43,082 bases of DNA from Deltaproteobacteria bacterium (GTDB taxonomy: Bacteria; Myxococcota_A; UBA9160; SMWR01). The notes beneath the pieces were generated by a model. That model was given only the letters and a program-made list of their open reading frames with translations, made no database searches and was not told the DNA's origin. Location of the stretch: contig JAFDEI010000011.1 of NCBI GenBank assembly GCA_019310425.1, forward strand, positions 1-43,082, read 5' to 3'. Both the position numbers and the translations under genes were made by a program. Below are positions 31,185-41,300 of this stretch, piece by piece. Every line of letters begins with the position of its first letter. The stretch's first letter is position 1.

Positions 31185-32309
31185 TCACGTGAGAGCTTCG
31201 CGGACGACCTCGCTGACCCGGTCGATCGCACTCGCGTCGAGGCCCGCGTGGACCGGGATCGACACGGCTTCCACGCAGGCGCGCTCGGCATTGGGGCAGT
31301 CGGGTGCGGCGGCTGCGGCCGCGGCGAAAGCCGGCTCGCGATACACCGGACGCGGGTAGTAGTGACGGCACTCGATGCCCGCACGCGCGAGGGCAGCGCG
31401 GATCTCGTCGGCGCGGGGTGAACGCAGCGTGTACTGGCTCCAGGCGGGTGCCTCCTCGGGCCCGGCCGCGGGCAGGCTCAGGTCGGCGCAATCCACGAGA
31501 TTGCGCGCATAGCGCACCGCATTGTGCGTGCGGCGGTCGTTCCAGCGCTTCAGATGCGGGAGCTTCACGCGCAACACCGCTGCCTGGATCTCGTCGATCC
31601 GGGCCGTCATTCCGGCGAGCAGGTGCGCACCACCGCGCTCCTGTCCGTGGTTGCGCAGACGCCGCAGCCGCAACGCGAACTCGGGGTCGTCCGTCGTGAC
31701 GCAGCCGGCGTCGCCAACCGCGCCGAGATTCTTGGAGGGGTAGAAGCTGAAGCCGCCCGCGAGCCCGAACGAGCCCGCCGCCCGGCCATCGCGGTCCGCA
31801 GCGATCGCCTGCGCGGCATCTTCGATCACCACCAGACCCAACGCGCGCGCGACCTCGCCGATACCCGCCATGTCGGCGCAGCGGCCGAACAGATGCACCG
31901 GCATCACCGCGCGCGTCTTCGCGGTCCGCCTCGCTTCGAGAGCTTCCGGAGCGAGATTGAAGCCATCGCTCTCGATGTCCGCGAAGGTCGGTATCGCCCC
32001 CGCGAGCAGGATCGCTTCGACTGTTGCAACAAACGTGAACGGCGAGGTAATGACCTCGTCGCCGTTGCCGATGCCGGCTGCGCGCAACGCCAGCACCAGG
32101 GACTGAGTCCCGGAGCCGACCGCAACCGCCTCGCGGACACCGACCAGACGCGCGAATTCGGCCTCGAAGGCCCGTGTCTCAGGGCCGAGCAGATAGCGCC
32201 CCGACCGCAGGACTCGCAGTCCCGCGACCTCGACCTCGGCACCGACTTCGGCGTATTCCGAAGCCAGGTCGACCATCGGAATCCGCCATTTCCGCCGCGT
32301 GTCGTCCAC
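31185..32309 (-). CDS. DegT/DnrJ/EryC1/StrS-family PLP aminotransferase
   Basis: From GTG 32309 the protein is 374 residues; ATG 32276 is an alternative and the track start is too long. Family motifs: IPMVDLASEYAEV, VAVGSGTQSLVLALRAAGIGNGDEVITSPFTFVATVEAILLAGAIPTFADIE, VIEDAAQAIAAD, and FSFYPSKNLGAVGDAG with the PLP-binding Lys; then RIDEIQAAVLRVKLPHL and ECRHYYPRPVY. These enzymes transfer an amino group to nucleotide-linked keto-sugars. No other sugar gene is adjacent, so the product (LPS, glycan or metabolite) is unknown. Confidence 0.9.
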   Translation of the reverse strand: MDDTRRKWRIPMVDLASEYAEVGAEVEVAGLRVLRSGRYLLGPETRAFEAEFARLVGVREAVAVGSGTQSLVLALRAAGIGNGDEVITSPFTFVATVEAILLAGAIPTFADIESDGFNLAPEALEARRTAKTRAVMPVHLFGRCADMAGIGEVARALGLVVIEDAAQAIAADRDGRAAGSFGLAGGFSFYPSKNLGAVGDAGCVTTDDPEFALRLRRLRNHGQERGGAHLLAGMTARIDEIQAAVLRVKLPHLKRWNDRRTHNAVRYARNLVDCADLSLPAAGPEEAPAWSQYTLRSPRADEIRAALARAGIECRHYYPRPVYREPAFAAAAAAAPDCPNAERACVEAVSIPVHAGLDASAIDRVSEVVREALT

Positions 32310-32722
32310 CTGCCGTCCGTCTCCTCGCACTGCAGGCCCCGCAGCACTCGCACACCACCCGATCAGACCCATCCGGCCCATCCGGACACATCCGGACCCG
32401 AACCCCCCGGATCCATCCGGCAGTCCCGCTGGACCCCGCTGGCCGGTGTGGCGGCCTCACTGCACCGGAATCAGCAGCTCCGGCATGATACGCGACAGCG
32501 CTGCCGACGGCTGCTGTGCCCCGAAAAGTCCCCTGTCGCTCCACAATTCCAGTCGCGGCGGAATCACCGTAGCCGCAGCGATCCGGTGGTCGAAACTCTC
32601 GCTTCATTTCAAGACATAACCGCCGCACGCCGATGAGTTCAGCTCCCGACATGCGTCAAAGCGGTACTCGACAAAGTGCCGCAGCGCGCCCGCCTTGCGG
32701 GTGATCCAGCTCGAGGTGAGAA
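32310..32722. other. divergent intergenic region with short TCCGG repeats
   Basis: The 413 bases separate the aminotransferase from the TPR gene. TCCGG occurs four to five times within 32371-32430, mostly preceded by CA and 9-10 bases apart, on the aminotransferase side. Nearer the TPR gene, CCCGC-CTT-GCGGG (about 32688-32700) can form a hairpin just before its ribosome-binding site. I found no ORF with family resemblance here. Confidence 0.45.
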
Positions 32723-35383
32723 ATGCATCTGTTCCGAAGGACACAAGAATCGCAGTGGTTGACCGCCATGTTTCTTGTCCTGATCTTTGCGAGCGTCGGC
32801 TGTGCATCCCGACCGAAGAGTTCCGACGTCGACGACGGAGCCCGCGCCTACCGTGAGGGGCGCTACTCGGACGCCGAGTTGATCTGGCTCGAGGCGCTGT
32901 CCGAGTCGGAAGCGTATGGCCCCGAAGACCCTCGGCTAGCGCAGAGCCTTCACATGCTCGCGAATCTGGCCGTGAAGCAGGAGCGTTACGAGGAATCGAT
33001 CCCGCTGTACGAACGCTGGATCGAGACTCGAGAAGTGGGCCTCTACCCCAAGGATGAGGTGTTCGCCGACGGTCTCGAAGCCCTCGCGGGCGTCCGCATG
33101 ATCCGGGGCGAATACGACGAGGCGGTAACGACCTACAGGCGCGCGCTCGCCGTTCGTCGAGCCGACTCGACGATCGACAACCTGGCACTCGCGGGAAACC
33201 TCGAGAGCCTTGCAGCGGCTTACGAGGCGGCCGGACGACGCGACGAGTCGCAGGCGTTGTACGCGCGCGCCATTGCGATCCGCGAGGAGATCTCGGGTGC
33301 GTTCGACGTCAGTGTCGCGGTCAGCCTGCACGACATCGCGGTGATCAACCACGACAAGGGCCGCTACCTCGAAGCCGAGCGCCAGTACGCACGCGCGCTC
33401 GACATCGTCGAGGTGAACTCGGGCTGGGATTCCGAATTCTCGGCCACGCTGCTGACCAACGCGGGCGGGCTCTACCGCGTCCTCGGTGAACTCGCGAAGG
33501 CAGAGCAGCTGCTATTGAAGGCGCGCGTGGAACGCGAGGAGCGGCTGGGGGCGGAAGATGTCGGCACCGCGGTCACGTTGAATGAACTCGCTTCCACCTG
33601 GGCGGCAATGCGAAGACTCGAGGAGGCGAAAACACTGCACGAGCAGGTGCTCGAGACTCGTACGACACACTACGGCGTGAACTCGCTCGCGGTCGCATCG
33701 ACCCTGAACAACCTCGCACTGGTCGAACAGTCCCAGCGCGACTACCGCGCCGCAGAGAAGAACTTCGAACGCGCCATTGCGATTCGGCAGCGCATACTCG
33801 GGCCGAGCCACCGCAAGGTGGCCGCGACCCACAACAACCTGGGCCTGCTCTACAAGCTCGAACGCCGGCACGCGAAGGCGCGCGAACAGCTGCAAACCGC
33901 GGTCGAGATGCAGGACGATGTCCTCGAACCGAATCATCCTGAAACCGCTCAGACCCTCCACAATCTCGCCGAGCTCCTGCTGATCATGAACGACCTCGCG
34001 AACGCGGATGCCGCCGCCACGCGCGCGGTCGACATGAAGGAACGCGCCTACGGCTCCGACCACCCGAATGTCGCCGACACCCTTGCGGTCCTGGGAACGC
34101 TGAAGGCCGCGGTCGGGGACTACGACACCGCCGAGACGATCTACCTGCGCGCACTCGCAATCTGGCAGACGCGGCCGCCGACCGACGAAGTCCGCGTCGC
34201 GGAAACGCTCGCCAACCTCGCGCTGATGCGGCAGGCGCAGGGCCGAAACGCCGAGGCCTTCACACTGTACGAGCAGGCGATTGCGATCTTCCAGCAGACG
34301 CTCGGGGCGAATGACGCCAACACCCTGCGCGCGCGCTACAACCAGGCCGCGACGATCGCCGGGCAACAGAACTACACCCTCGCGCTCGACCTCTACCGGA
34401 AGATGCTCAGTGCAGCGGAGGCGAAGGTCGGACCGAACGACCCGAGCCTCGCGCGACCGCTGATCGGGCTCGCCAGCGTGAACCTGCAGATGGGCAACCA
34501 CGCGCAGGCTGCAACCCACTTCGAGAGGGCCGCGACGTTGCTCGACCAGGTCGACCCGCCGCAACCGATCGCGCACGCCTACGCGAGAAACGGCCTCGCC
34601 GAAAGCCAATTGACGCTCGGACAGACCCAGCTCGCTGAATCGAACTACGAGCGCGGGATCGACCTCCTCATGAAGGAGCGCGACAGCAATACGCGCGAGT
34701 TCGCCACGATGAGTGCGAACCTCGCCGGCATCCAGGCTGCGGACGGCCGCCATGCCTCGGCGATCCAGCTCTACCAGCGAGCGATCGAAACACTCGAGAA
34801 GGCCTACGGGGCCGATTACGCAGTCCTCGCGACCCTATACGCTCGCCAAGGCGCGTCGTTCGAGGAAATCGGCAAGAACCGGGAAGCCGAAGTGCGCTAC
34901 GAGCACTCGCTCACGATCGGCCGCGCGTCACCCGGCGATCCGATGATGACGGCCCACACGCTCGACTCGCTGGCGTTGTTGTTGCTCGAACGCGGCGAAG
35001 CCAACCGCGCCGAGACACTGCTGCGCGAGGCCGTCGCGCTTCAGGAGAGTCAAGGAGCCGCCAACGGCGGCGAACTCGGCGCCAGCCTCCGCTACCTCGG
35101 GGCGGCCTTCCAGGCCCGCAACGCCTTCCCGGCTGCAGAAGAACAGTATGTGCGAGCGGCACCGCTGCTCGAAGCCGCACTCGGTCCGGACGACTCGAGT
35201 TACGGCTTCTTCCTGCGCGACCTGGCCCAGGTGTACGCGGCCCAGAACAAGCTCCACCAGGCCGAGGACGCCTACGGTCGCTCACTCAACATTCTCGAAG
35301 CCCGGCTCGGCGCCAGCGACCCGTCCGTGGTCCAGACCCGACGCAGCTACGAGCAGGTGATGCGCGCACAGAACACTCCCTAG
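32723..35383 (+). CDS. large tetratricopeptide-repeat lipoprotein
   Basis: ATG 32723 follows GAGGTGAG. The 886-residue protein has a signal peptide with lipobox (ASVGCA) and then TPR units of about 42 residues to the C-terminus, of the kinesin-light-chain/TPR_12 type: each has 'LA-LY...G-Y-EAE--Y-RAL-I-E---G-DHP-VA-TL-NLA'. I count at least fifteen. Such scaffolds mediate protein-protein contacts, here facing the periplasm. No enzymatic domain is fused. It is a single gene, 95 bases before the efflux operon. Confidence 0.88.
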   Translation: MHLFRRTQESQWLTAMFLVLIFASVGCASRPKSSDVDDGARAYREGRYSDAELIWLEALSESEAYGPEDPRLAQSLHMLANLAVKQERYEESIPLYERWIETREVGLYPKDEVFADGLEALAGVRMIRGEYDEAVTTYRRALAVRRADSTIDNLALAGNLESLAAAYEAAGRRDESQALYARAIAIREEISGAFDVSVAVSLHDIAVINHDKGRYLEAERQYARALDIVEVNSGWDSEFSATLLTNAGGLYRVLGELAKAEQLLLKARVEREERLGAEDVGTAVTLNELASTWAAMRRLEEAKTLHEQVLETRTTHYGVNSLAVASTLNNLALVEQSQRDYRAAEKNFERAIAIRQRILGPSHRKVAATHNNLGLLYKLERRHAKAREQLQTAVEMQDDVLEPNHPETAQTLHNLAELLLIMNDLANADAAATRAVDMKERAYGSDHPNVADTLAVLGTLKAAVGDYDTAETIYLRALAIWQTRPPTDEVRVAETLANLALMRQAQGRNAEAFTLYEQAIAIFQQTLGANDANTLRARYNQAATIAGQQNYTLALDLYRKMLSAAEAKVGPNDPSLARPLIGLASVNLQMGNHAQAATHFERAATLLDQVDPPQPIAHAYARNGLAESQLTLGQTQLAESNYERGIDLLMKERDSNTREFATMSANLAGIQAADGRHASAIQLYQRAIETLEKAYGADYAVLATLYARQGASFEEIGKNREAEVRYEHSLTIGRASPGDPMMTAHTLDSLALLLLERGEANRAETLLREAVALQESQGAANGGELGASLRYLGAAFQARNAFPAAEEQYVRAAPLLEAALGPDDSSYGFFLRDLAQVYAAQNKLHQAEDAYGRSLNILEARLGASDPSVVQTRRSYEQVMRAQNTP

Positions 35384-35478
35384 CGTTTCGGCCGATTTTC
35401 AGCCCGAGCGACTCATCAGTCGAACCCCGACACGCTCGCGCTTGAGCTGAGGTCTGGCATGGCCGATACTTCGCATCC

Positions 35479-35904
35479 GTGAAGAATGGAGCCGGAAAGA
35501 GATCTGCTCAGCGCCTGTCGGCAATGGCTGCGATGATGCTGACTCTGGGGTTCGCCGGGATCGAGGGCGGCGTCGTTCTGTGCTTCGGAGGCGACGGCCA
35601 TCTCGCCATCGAGGTCGTCGGGCCGGACGGCTGTGCCGAGGCGGTGGAGGCTGCGGCTCACGCAGCATCCGCCATCGCGATTCTGGCCTCGTCGTCCCAT
35701 TGCGGCCCCTGTGTCGATGTGGCGCTCACGGCGCCATTGACCGCGGAGGGTGCCACGCCCGCGAAGCGAATCGGGTCCGCCCCGACGACGGTTTCCAGCG
35801 CCACACCAAGGTTGCCGATCCCACGTCTGCTTGCCGCGATTCCCGTCGAGCACTCCCTTCCCTTCATCTCCGAAAAGCCGAACACGGTCGTCATCCGCTG
35901 TTGA
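35479..35904 (+). CDS. small exported Cys/His protein heading an RND metal-efflux operon
   Basis: The 141-residue frame begins at GTG 35479, seven bases after TACTTC and without a Shine-Dalgarno; the ATG at residue 16 is a possible second start. A hydrophobic N-terminal segment (AMAAMMLTLGFAGIEGGVV) suggests export. It contains VLCFGGDGHLAIEVVGPDGCAEA and SSHCGPCVDVAL, with paired Cys and His that could bind metal. I recall similar 'VLCFGADGHVAIE' proteins beside CzcCBA/CusCBA-type genes, which fits a periplasmic metal-binding accessory. The role is inferred from position. Confidence 0.6.
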   Translation: MKNGAGKRSAQRLSAMAAMMLTLGFAGIEGGVVLCFGGDGHLAIEVVGPDGCAEAVEAAAHAASAIAILASSSHCGPCVDVALTAPLTAEGATPAKRIGSAPTTVSSATPRLPIPRLLAAIPVEHSLPFISEKPNTVVIRC

Positions 35905-35945
35905 GCCCAGCGGCACCATCCGCGCCCTGACCCACACTTCAGTTT

Positions 35946-36005
35946 CCCGATCGGGTTTCTGCTCCCTCTGCGGGAGCGGGCTCGCGCGCGGCATTGGCCG
36001 CGCGC
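35946..36005 (+). promoter_or_regulatory. structured leader with three hairpins before the TolC-like gene
   Basis: In order: palindrome CCCGATCGGG (35946-35955); GCTCCC-TCTGC-GGGAGC (35961-35977); and GCGCGCGGC-ATTG-GCCGCGCGC (35984-36005). The last is a nine-pair G/C stem ending seven bases before ATG 36013, so it abuts the ribosome-binding site. It could limit translation or act as an attenuator inside the operon. Confidence 0.5.
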
Positions 36006-36012
36006 ACGGAGA

Positions 36013-37377
36013 ATGGCCATGTCTTCCCATGAGGGGTTTCAACGCATGCGGCGCGCTGCCGTCGCTTCTGTGTTGGTGACATTGCTCGGGACTTGCCCGA
36101 GCGTCGCAGCTGACGAAAGCACTGGAAGCCAGAGCGTCGATTCGCAGGCGAGTCCCGCAGGGCACCGCCAGGGCGAACCGATGCGGAACGGACTGACGCT
36201 GCGCGATGCGCTCGCGCGCGCGCTCGATCGCAGTCCCTATCTCGCGTCATACTCCTGGGAGATTCGGGCGAGGGAAGCACGCGCATTGCAAGCGGGGCTC
36301 CCGCCGAATCCCATCTTCTCGGCCGAAGTCGAGAACATCGGAGGCTCGGGTCCCAAACGCGGCATCGAATCCGCCGAGACCACCCTGTTGCTCAGCCAGT
36401 TGATCGAACTTGGCGGAAAGCGCAGCAAGCGCCGGTCCGTCGGTGTGTTAGAGGCGCAGGTGGCGGAGTGGGAGTACCAGGGCGCGCGCCTGGCAGTCGT
36501 TGCCGCGACCACTGCTGCCTTCATCGATGCGCTGGCCCAGCAGGACGCCGTTCGCATGGCGGGCGAGCAGATCCAGTTGGCCGAGGATGTACTGCGCGCA
36601 GTCGAACGGCAGGTACGCGCCGGTGCGGTCTCGTCCGCCGAGGTGCCACGCGCCGAAGTCGAGGTCACGAACCAGCAGATCGAAAACAGGCTGCGGAAGC
36701 GCGCCCTGCGCGCGGCCTATGTACGGCTCGCGACTGCCTGGGGAGAGAGCGAGCCGGTGTTCTCTTCGCTCGAGGGTGATCTGAACGCGATGTCGGAGGT
36801 CCCGTCGGAAGCAGAGCTCGTCGAGAGAATGGCGACCGCCCCTGATCTCGCGCGCTGGCAAGCGGAAGTCACGAAACGCCGGGCTGCAATCGAGCTTGCG
36901 AACGCCCGCCGAATACCGGACGTGACGCTGGGCCTCGGGCCGCGTCACTTCAACGATACCGACGACTGGGCTCTGGTGGTCGGCATGCAGGTGCCGATTC
37001 CCGTGTTCGACCGCAACCAGGGAGCCCGTCGGGAGTCACAGAGCCGGCTCGCCAAGTCCCGAGAGCAGCAGCGGAGTAGCGAGCTTCGACTCCGACGTGA
37101 GCTCGCCGGCTCGTATCAAGGGCTGGCCTCCGCTTACGAAGAAGTCGTGGCCCTGCGGGATGAAGCCATTCCAACCGCCAAGCGTGCCTACGCCGCGACG
37201 AAGCGCGCTCAGAGGCGAGGTGCGCTTCGGTTCACCGACGTGCTCGACGCTCAGCGCTCACTCTTCGCTCTTCGCACACGCCTGTTGGAGGCCCTGGCGT
37301 CCTACCACCTCTCTCGAGCACAAACCGAGGCACTGATCGGCGGCCCACTCGTAACGGAGAAGGACGGGGGGAAATGA
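36013..37377 (+). CDS. TolC-family outer-membrane factor of heavy-metal efflux (CzcC/CusC-like)
   Basis: The 454-residue protein has a signal peptide near MRRAAVASVLVTLLGTCPSVAAD and two TolC-type halves. Visible features are NGLTLRDALARALDRSPYLASY, GLPPNPIFSAEVENIGGSG, LSQLIELGGKRSKRR and PVFDRNQGARRESQSRLAKSREQQ, all characteristic of CzcC-type outer-membrane channels. It forms the outer-membrane exit duct. Its stop overlaps the adaptor's ATG at 37374. Confidence 0.92.
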   Translation: MAMSSHEGFQRMRRAAVASVLVTLLGTCPSVAADESTGSQSVDSQASPAGHRQGEPMRNGLTLRDALARALDRSPYLASYSWEIRAREARALQAGLPPNPIFSAEVENIGGSGPKRGIESAETTLLLSQLIELGGKRSKRRSVGVLEAQVAEWEYQGARLAVVAATTAAFIDALAQQDAVRMAGEQIQLAEDVLRAVERQVRAGAVSSAEVPRAEVEVTNQQIENRLRKRALRAAYVRLATAWGESEPVFSSLEGDLNAMSEVPSEAELVERMATAPDLARWQAEVTKRRAAIELANARRIPDVTLGLGPRHFNDTDDWALVVGMQVPIPVFDRNQGARRESQSRLAKSREQQRSSELRLRRELAGSYQGLASAYEEVVALRDEAIPTAKRAYAATKRAQRRGALRFTDVLDAQRSLFALRTRLLEALASYHLSRAQTEALIGGPLVTEKDGGK

Positions 37378-38372
37378 TGGGACAAGCGCGTGTTTCCAGA
37401 ATGGCTGCGGTGGACTGCTGGTCCAGCCTCATTCTCACACTGTTCATCGGGGCTCTCGGGCTGGCCTGCGACTCGGGCTCGCGCGACGAACCGGAGGCTC
37501 TGCCGCCCCCCGAACACTCGCAAGCGGGCAACACGGATGAGCAGCAGGACGAACTCGTGTCGTTCACGGCTGCCGAGATCGAGGAGTTCGAGCTGCGCGT
37601 TGCACCCGCCGGCAAGGCGATCATCGAGCGATTCATCGAGCTTCCCGGTGTGGTTCGGGCCAATGAGGACCGCCTCGCCCACATCGTCCCGCGCTTCGCG
37701 GGAATCGTGACCAAGGTTCGCAGGCGTATCGGTGACACCGTCAAGAGCGGCGAGACCCTCGCCGTCATCGAGAGCAGCCAGAGCCTCTCACCCTACGCCC
37801 TCAAGACACTGCTCGATGGCGTCATCATCGAGAAGCATGTGACGCGAGGAGAGGCGGTGACGCCTGAGTCCCAGGCATTCGTGGTGGCCGATCTAAAGAC
37901 CGTGTGGATCGACCTGAGCGTTTACCAACGGGACCTCACCCGAATCCTCCCGGGTCAGCCTGCCCGGGTGATCGCAGGCCACGACCTCCCGGATGCCAAG
38001 GGTGTCGTGTCCTATGTGACCCCCGTGGTGGACGAAGTGACCAGAACTGCCATCGCGAGAATCGTGCTCGACAATCCCGACGGCTTCTGGCGTCCCGGCA
38101 TGTTCGCAACCGCCGAGGTGACGGTGGAGCGGGTCGAGATCGAGATCGCGGTTCCGATTACCGCTCTTCATTCGCTCGGCCAGGAGACGGTCGTCTTCGT
38201 GAAAGACAGCACGGGATTTCGCCCCAGACCAGTGACGGTCGGCAGGCGCGACGCGCAGTGGGCCGAGGTCCGCGAGGGCCTTGCCGCCGGAGAACCGATC
38301 GTCGTCCACGGCGGCTTCACGGTGAAGTCCGAGTTGCTCCGCGGCGAGTTCAGCGGCGGACACGGGCACTGA
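37374..38372 (+). CDS. RND efflux periplasmic adaptor, lipoprotein type (CzcB/CusB-like)
   Basis: The 332-residue protein has a lipobox (LGLAC) and an acidic linker, then the adaptor barrel: FIELPGVVRANEDRLAHIVPRFAGIVTKVRRRIGDTVKSGETLAVIES, the lipoyl/hairpin region, DLSVYQRDLTRILPGQPARVIAG and GLAAGEPIVVHGGFTVKSELLRGE. This is the CzcB/CusB membrane-fusion family without the N-terminal CusB metal-binding extension. It links the pump to the TolC-like channel. ATG 37374 overlaps the upstream stop. Confidence 0.92.
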   Translation: MMGQARVSRMAAVDCWSSLILTLFIGALGLACDSGSRDEPEALPPPEHSQAGNTDEQQDELVSFTAAEIEEFELRVAPAGKAIIERFIELPGVVRANEDRLAHIVPRFAGIVTKVRRRIGDTVKSGETLAVIESSQSLSPYALKTLLDGVIIEKHVTRGEAVTPESQAFVVADLKTVWIDLSVYQRDLTRILPGQPARVIAGHDLPDAKGVVSYVTPVVDEVTRTAIARIVLDNPDGFWRPGMFATAEVTVERVEIEIAVPITALHSLGQETVVFVKDSTGFRPRPVTVGRRDAQWAEVREGLAAGEPIVVHGGFTVKSELLRGEFSGGHGH

Positions 38373-38384
38373 AGAGGAGCGGCC

Positions 38385-41300
38385 ATGAATCGCCTGGTGA
38401 ACTTCTCCCTCCATAACCGGCTATTGGCGTTCGTTCTCGGTCTCGTCGTGATGGCGGCCGGGTACTGGAGCTATCGCGCTCTACCGGTGGACGCCTTTCC
38501 CGATGTCTCCCCATCACTGGTTCAGGTCTTCACGGAGACCGAGGGACTGGCCCCGGAAGAAGTCGAGAAGTACGTGACCTACCCGGTCGAAGTGGCGATG
38601 AACGGACTTCCAGGGGTCGAGCGGATTCGCTCCGTGTCCAACTTCGGCCTCTCGGTAGTCAACATCTACTTCGAGGACGGCAGCGACATCTACTTTGCAC
38701 GCCAGCTCGTCAACGAAAGACTGCAAGAAGCACGCGAGCAGATTCCCGCCCTGTTCGGCGATCCGACGCTCGGGCCGATTTCGACCGGCATGGGGTTGGT
38801 GCTCTTCTACTACCTGTCGGACGAAACGGGTGAGCGCTCCCTCACGGAGCTGCGGACGATCCAGGACTGGTTTGTCAAGCGTCAACTCCAGACCGTCTCC
38901 GGCGTCACCGAAGTGTTGGGGATCGGCGGCTACGAAAAGCAATTCCAAGTAGAGGTCCATCCCGAAAACTTGCTCCGATACGGCTTGACCGTGGGGGATG
39001 TCATCGAGCGCATTCGCGCCAACAACCTCAACGTCGGGGCGCAGTTCATCGAGCGAAACGCCGAGGAGATCGTCGTCCGCTCCGTGGGGCTGGCAGCAAC
39101 CGAAGCCGACCTCGAGGGCATCGTTCTCCGGACAGAGGGCGGCATTCCCGTCTATGTGCGGGATGTGGCGGACGTGGGCGTGGGCGGTGCAGTCCGGCGC
39201 GGCTTGCAGACGCGCGATGGCGTCGAAGAAGTCGTGGCCGGAATGGTCGTGAAGCTCTACGGCGAGAACTCCTCCAGCGTGATCGAGAGAGTCGAGGAGA
39301 AGATCGAAGCGATCAACCGGAGTCTTCCCGAGGGCGTGCGGATGGTGCCCTACTACGAGCAGAAGAGCCTGGTCGAGGCGTGCATTGCCACGGTTCGGAG
39401 CGCTCTGGTCCAGGGCGTGGCCGTGGTGGCGCTCGTCGTCTTCGTCTTCCTGGGCGGCATCCGACCAGGCTTGGTGGTTTCGCTGGCGATTCCATTCTCG
39501 GTCCTCTTCGCCGCCCTGTGGATGGGATACCTCGGTATGTCTGCGAACCTCATGTCACTCGGGGGACTCGCGATCGCAGTGGGAATGCTCGTCGACGGAG
39601 CCATCGTGATTGTCGAGAACGTGGATCGGCGGCTGCGAAGCGGCGAGGGCGCAGGGTCGAAGCTGCGCGTGGTGAGCGAAGCGTGCGGGGAAGTGGTGCG
39701 ACCGATCGCATTCGCGACGATGATCGTCGTCACCGTCTTCGCCCCCCTGTTCACGCTTCAGGGCGTGGAGGGCAAGACCTTCCGCCCTCTCGCCTACACC
39801 GTCGCGTTGGCGATGCTCGGCGCTCTCGTCTTCGCGCTGGTTCTGGCCCCGGGCCTCGCGTCCGTTCTCCTGAAAACCCGCACAGCCTCGCCCGCGCAAG
39901 GGGCAGGCGGGATGGAGCGCATGGTTCGGGGATACCGGAGGCTGCTCGCTGTCTTCGTTGCACGGCGGTGGCTGGCCGGGGCGCTGGCAGCTGGCCTGCT
40001 GCTTCTGGGCGCTGCGCTGCTGCCGCTCCTCGGTTCGGAGTTCACCCCTCGGCTGCAGGAGGGGACGCTGGTCGTCCGCCTCACGATGGCGCCCTCGATT
40101 TCACTCCAGGAGAGTCAGCGGGTGACACAGATCGTGGAACGCCGCCTGGTGAAGATCCCGGAGATCGCAGGAGTCGTGAGCCGAATCGGGCGAGGAGAAG
40201 TCGGTGCGCACGCCGATCCCGTCAACAGCGCCGAGATGTACGTCTTGCTGCGGCCGAAAGAGGAGTGGCGCGCTTCGACCCAGGAAGAACTGGGAGGTGT
40301 GATTCGAGAGCGGCTGGGCCGTGTTCCGGGCGTCCTGGTGAACTTCACCCAGCCGATCGCAATGACGGTGGACGAGTTGCTGGAGGGCGTCCGAGCCGAG
40401 CTGGCCATCAAGGTCTTCGGAGAAGACCTCGATCTCTTGAAATCGACGGCCGAAGAGGTTTCGCGAGCCGTTTCGACGGTTCGGGGCGCGGCCGACGTAC
40501 AGGTCGACCAGGTCAGCGGGACACCGCAGCTCATCATCCGCGTGAACCGGAACGCGGTCGCGCGCTACGGCATCAACGTGAAAGACGTTCAGGCGACGAT
40601 TCGCGCCTCCATCGGCGGCGAGGTGGCGGGCGAGGTCTTCGAGGGAGTGCGGCGCTTCGACATTCTCGTTCGCTTCGCGCCGGAGTACCGGGAGACGGTC
40701 GAGTCGATTCGAGACCTCATCGTCGCGGGCCCCAGTGGCCTGCGCGTGCCCCTCTCGGAGCTTGCTTCGTTCGAGGAGGTCGTCGGCCCTCGCCAGATCA
40801 CGCGCGAGGACAACCAGCGTTTCGTCACCGTTCAGAGCAACGTGCTCGGTCGGGACATCGGCTCGTTCGTCGAGGAGGCTCGAGCAGTGGTGGAACGCAG
40901 CGTGGATCTTCCTCCGGGCTACATCGTGACCTGGGGCGGACAGTTCCGCCTCCAGCAGGAGGCGAACCGACGACTCGCGGTCGTCGTACCCGTGACGCTC
41001 ATGGCGGTACTGTTGCTCTTGTACGCGAGCTTTCAGTCCTGGAAAAACGCCTTCCTGATCCTGCTCAACATCCCGCTGGCATTGGTGGGCGGGATCGCGG
41101 CCCTGGCGGTGACGGGCCAGAACCTGTCGGTTCCCGCTTCCGTCGGCTTCATCGCGCTGTTCGGGATCGCCCTGGGCAACGGCATGGTGCTCGTATCCGC
41201 GATCAACCAGCTGATGGCAACCGGCCTGGGTACCCGCCAAGCTTCGATCGACGGCGCGTCGCTGCGCTTGCGAGCCGTCCTGATGACGGCGGCCACGACG

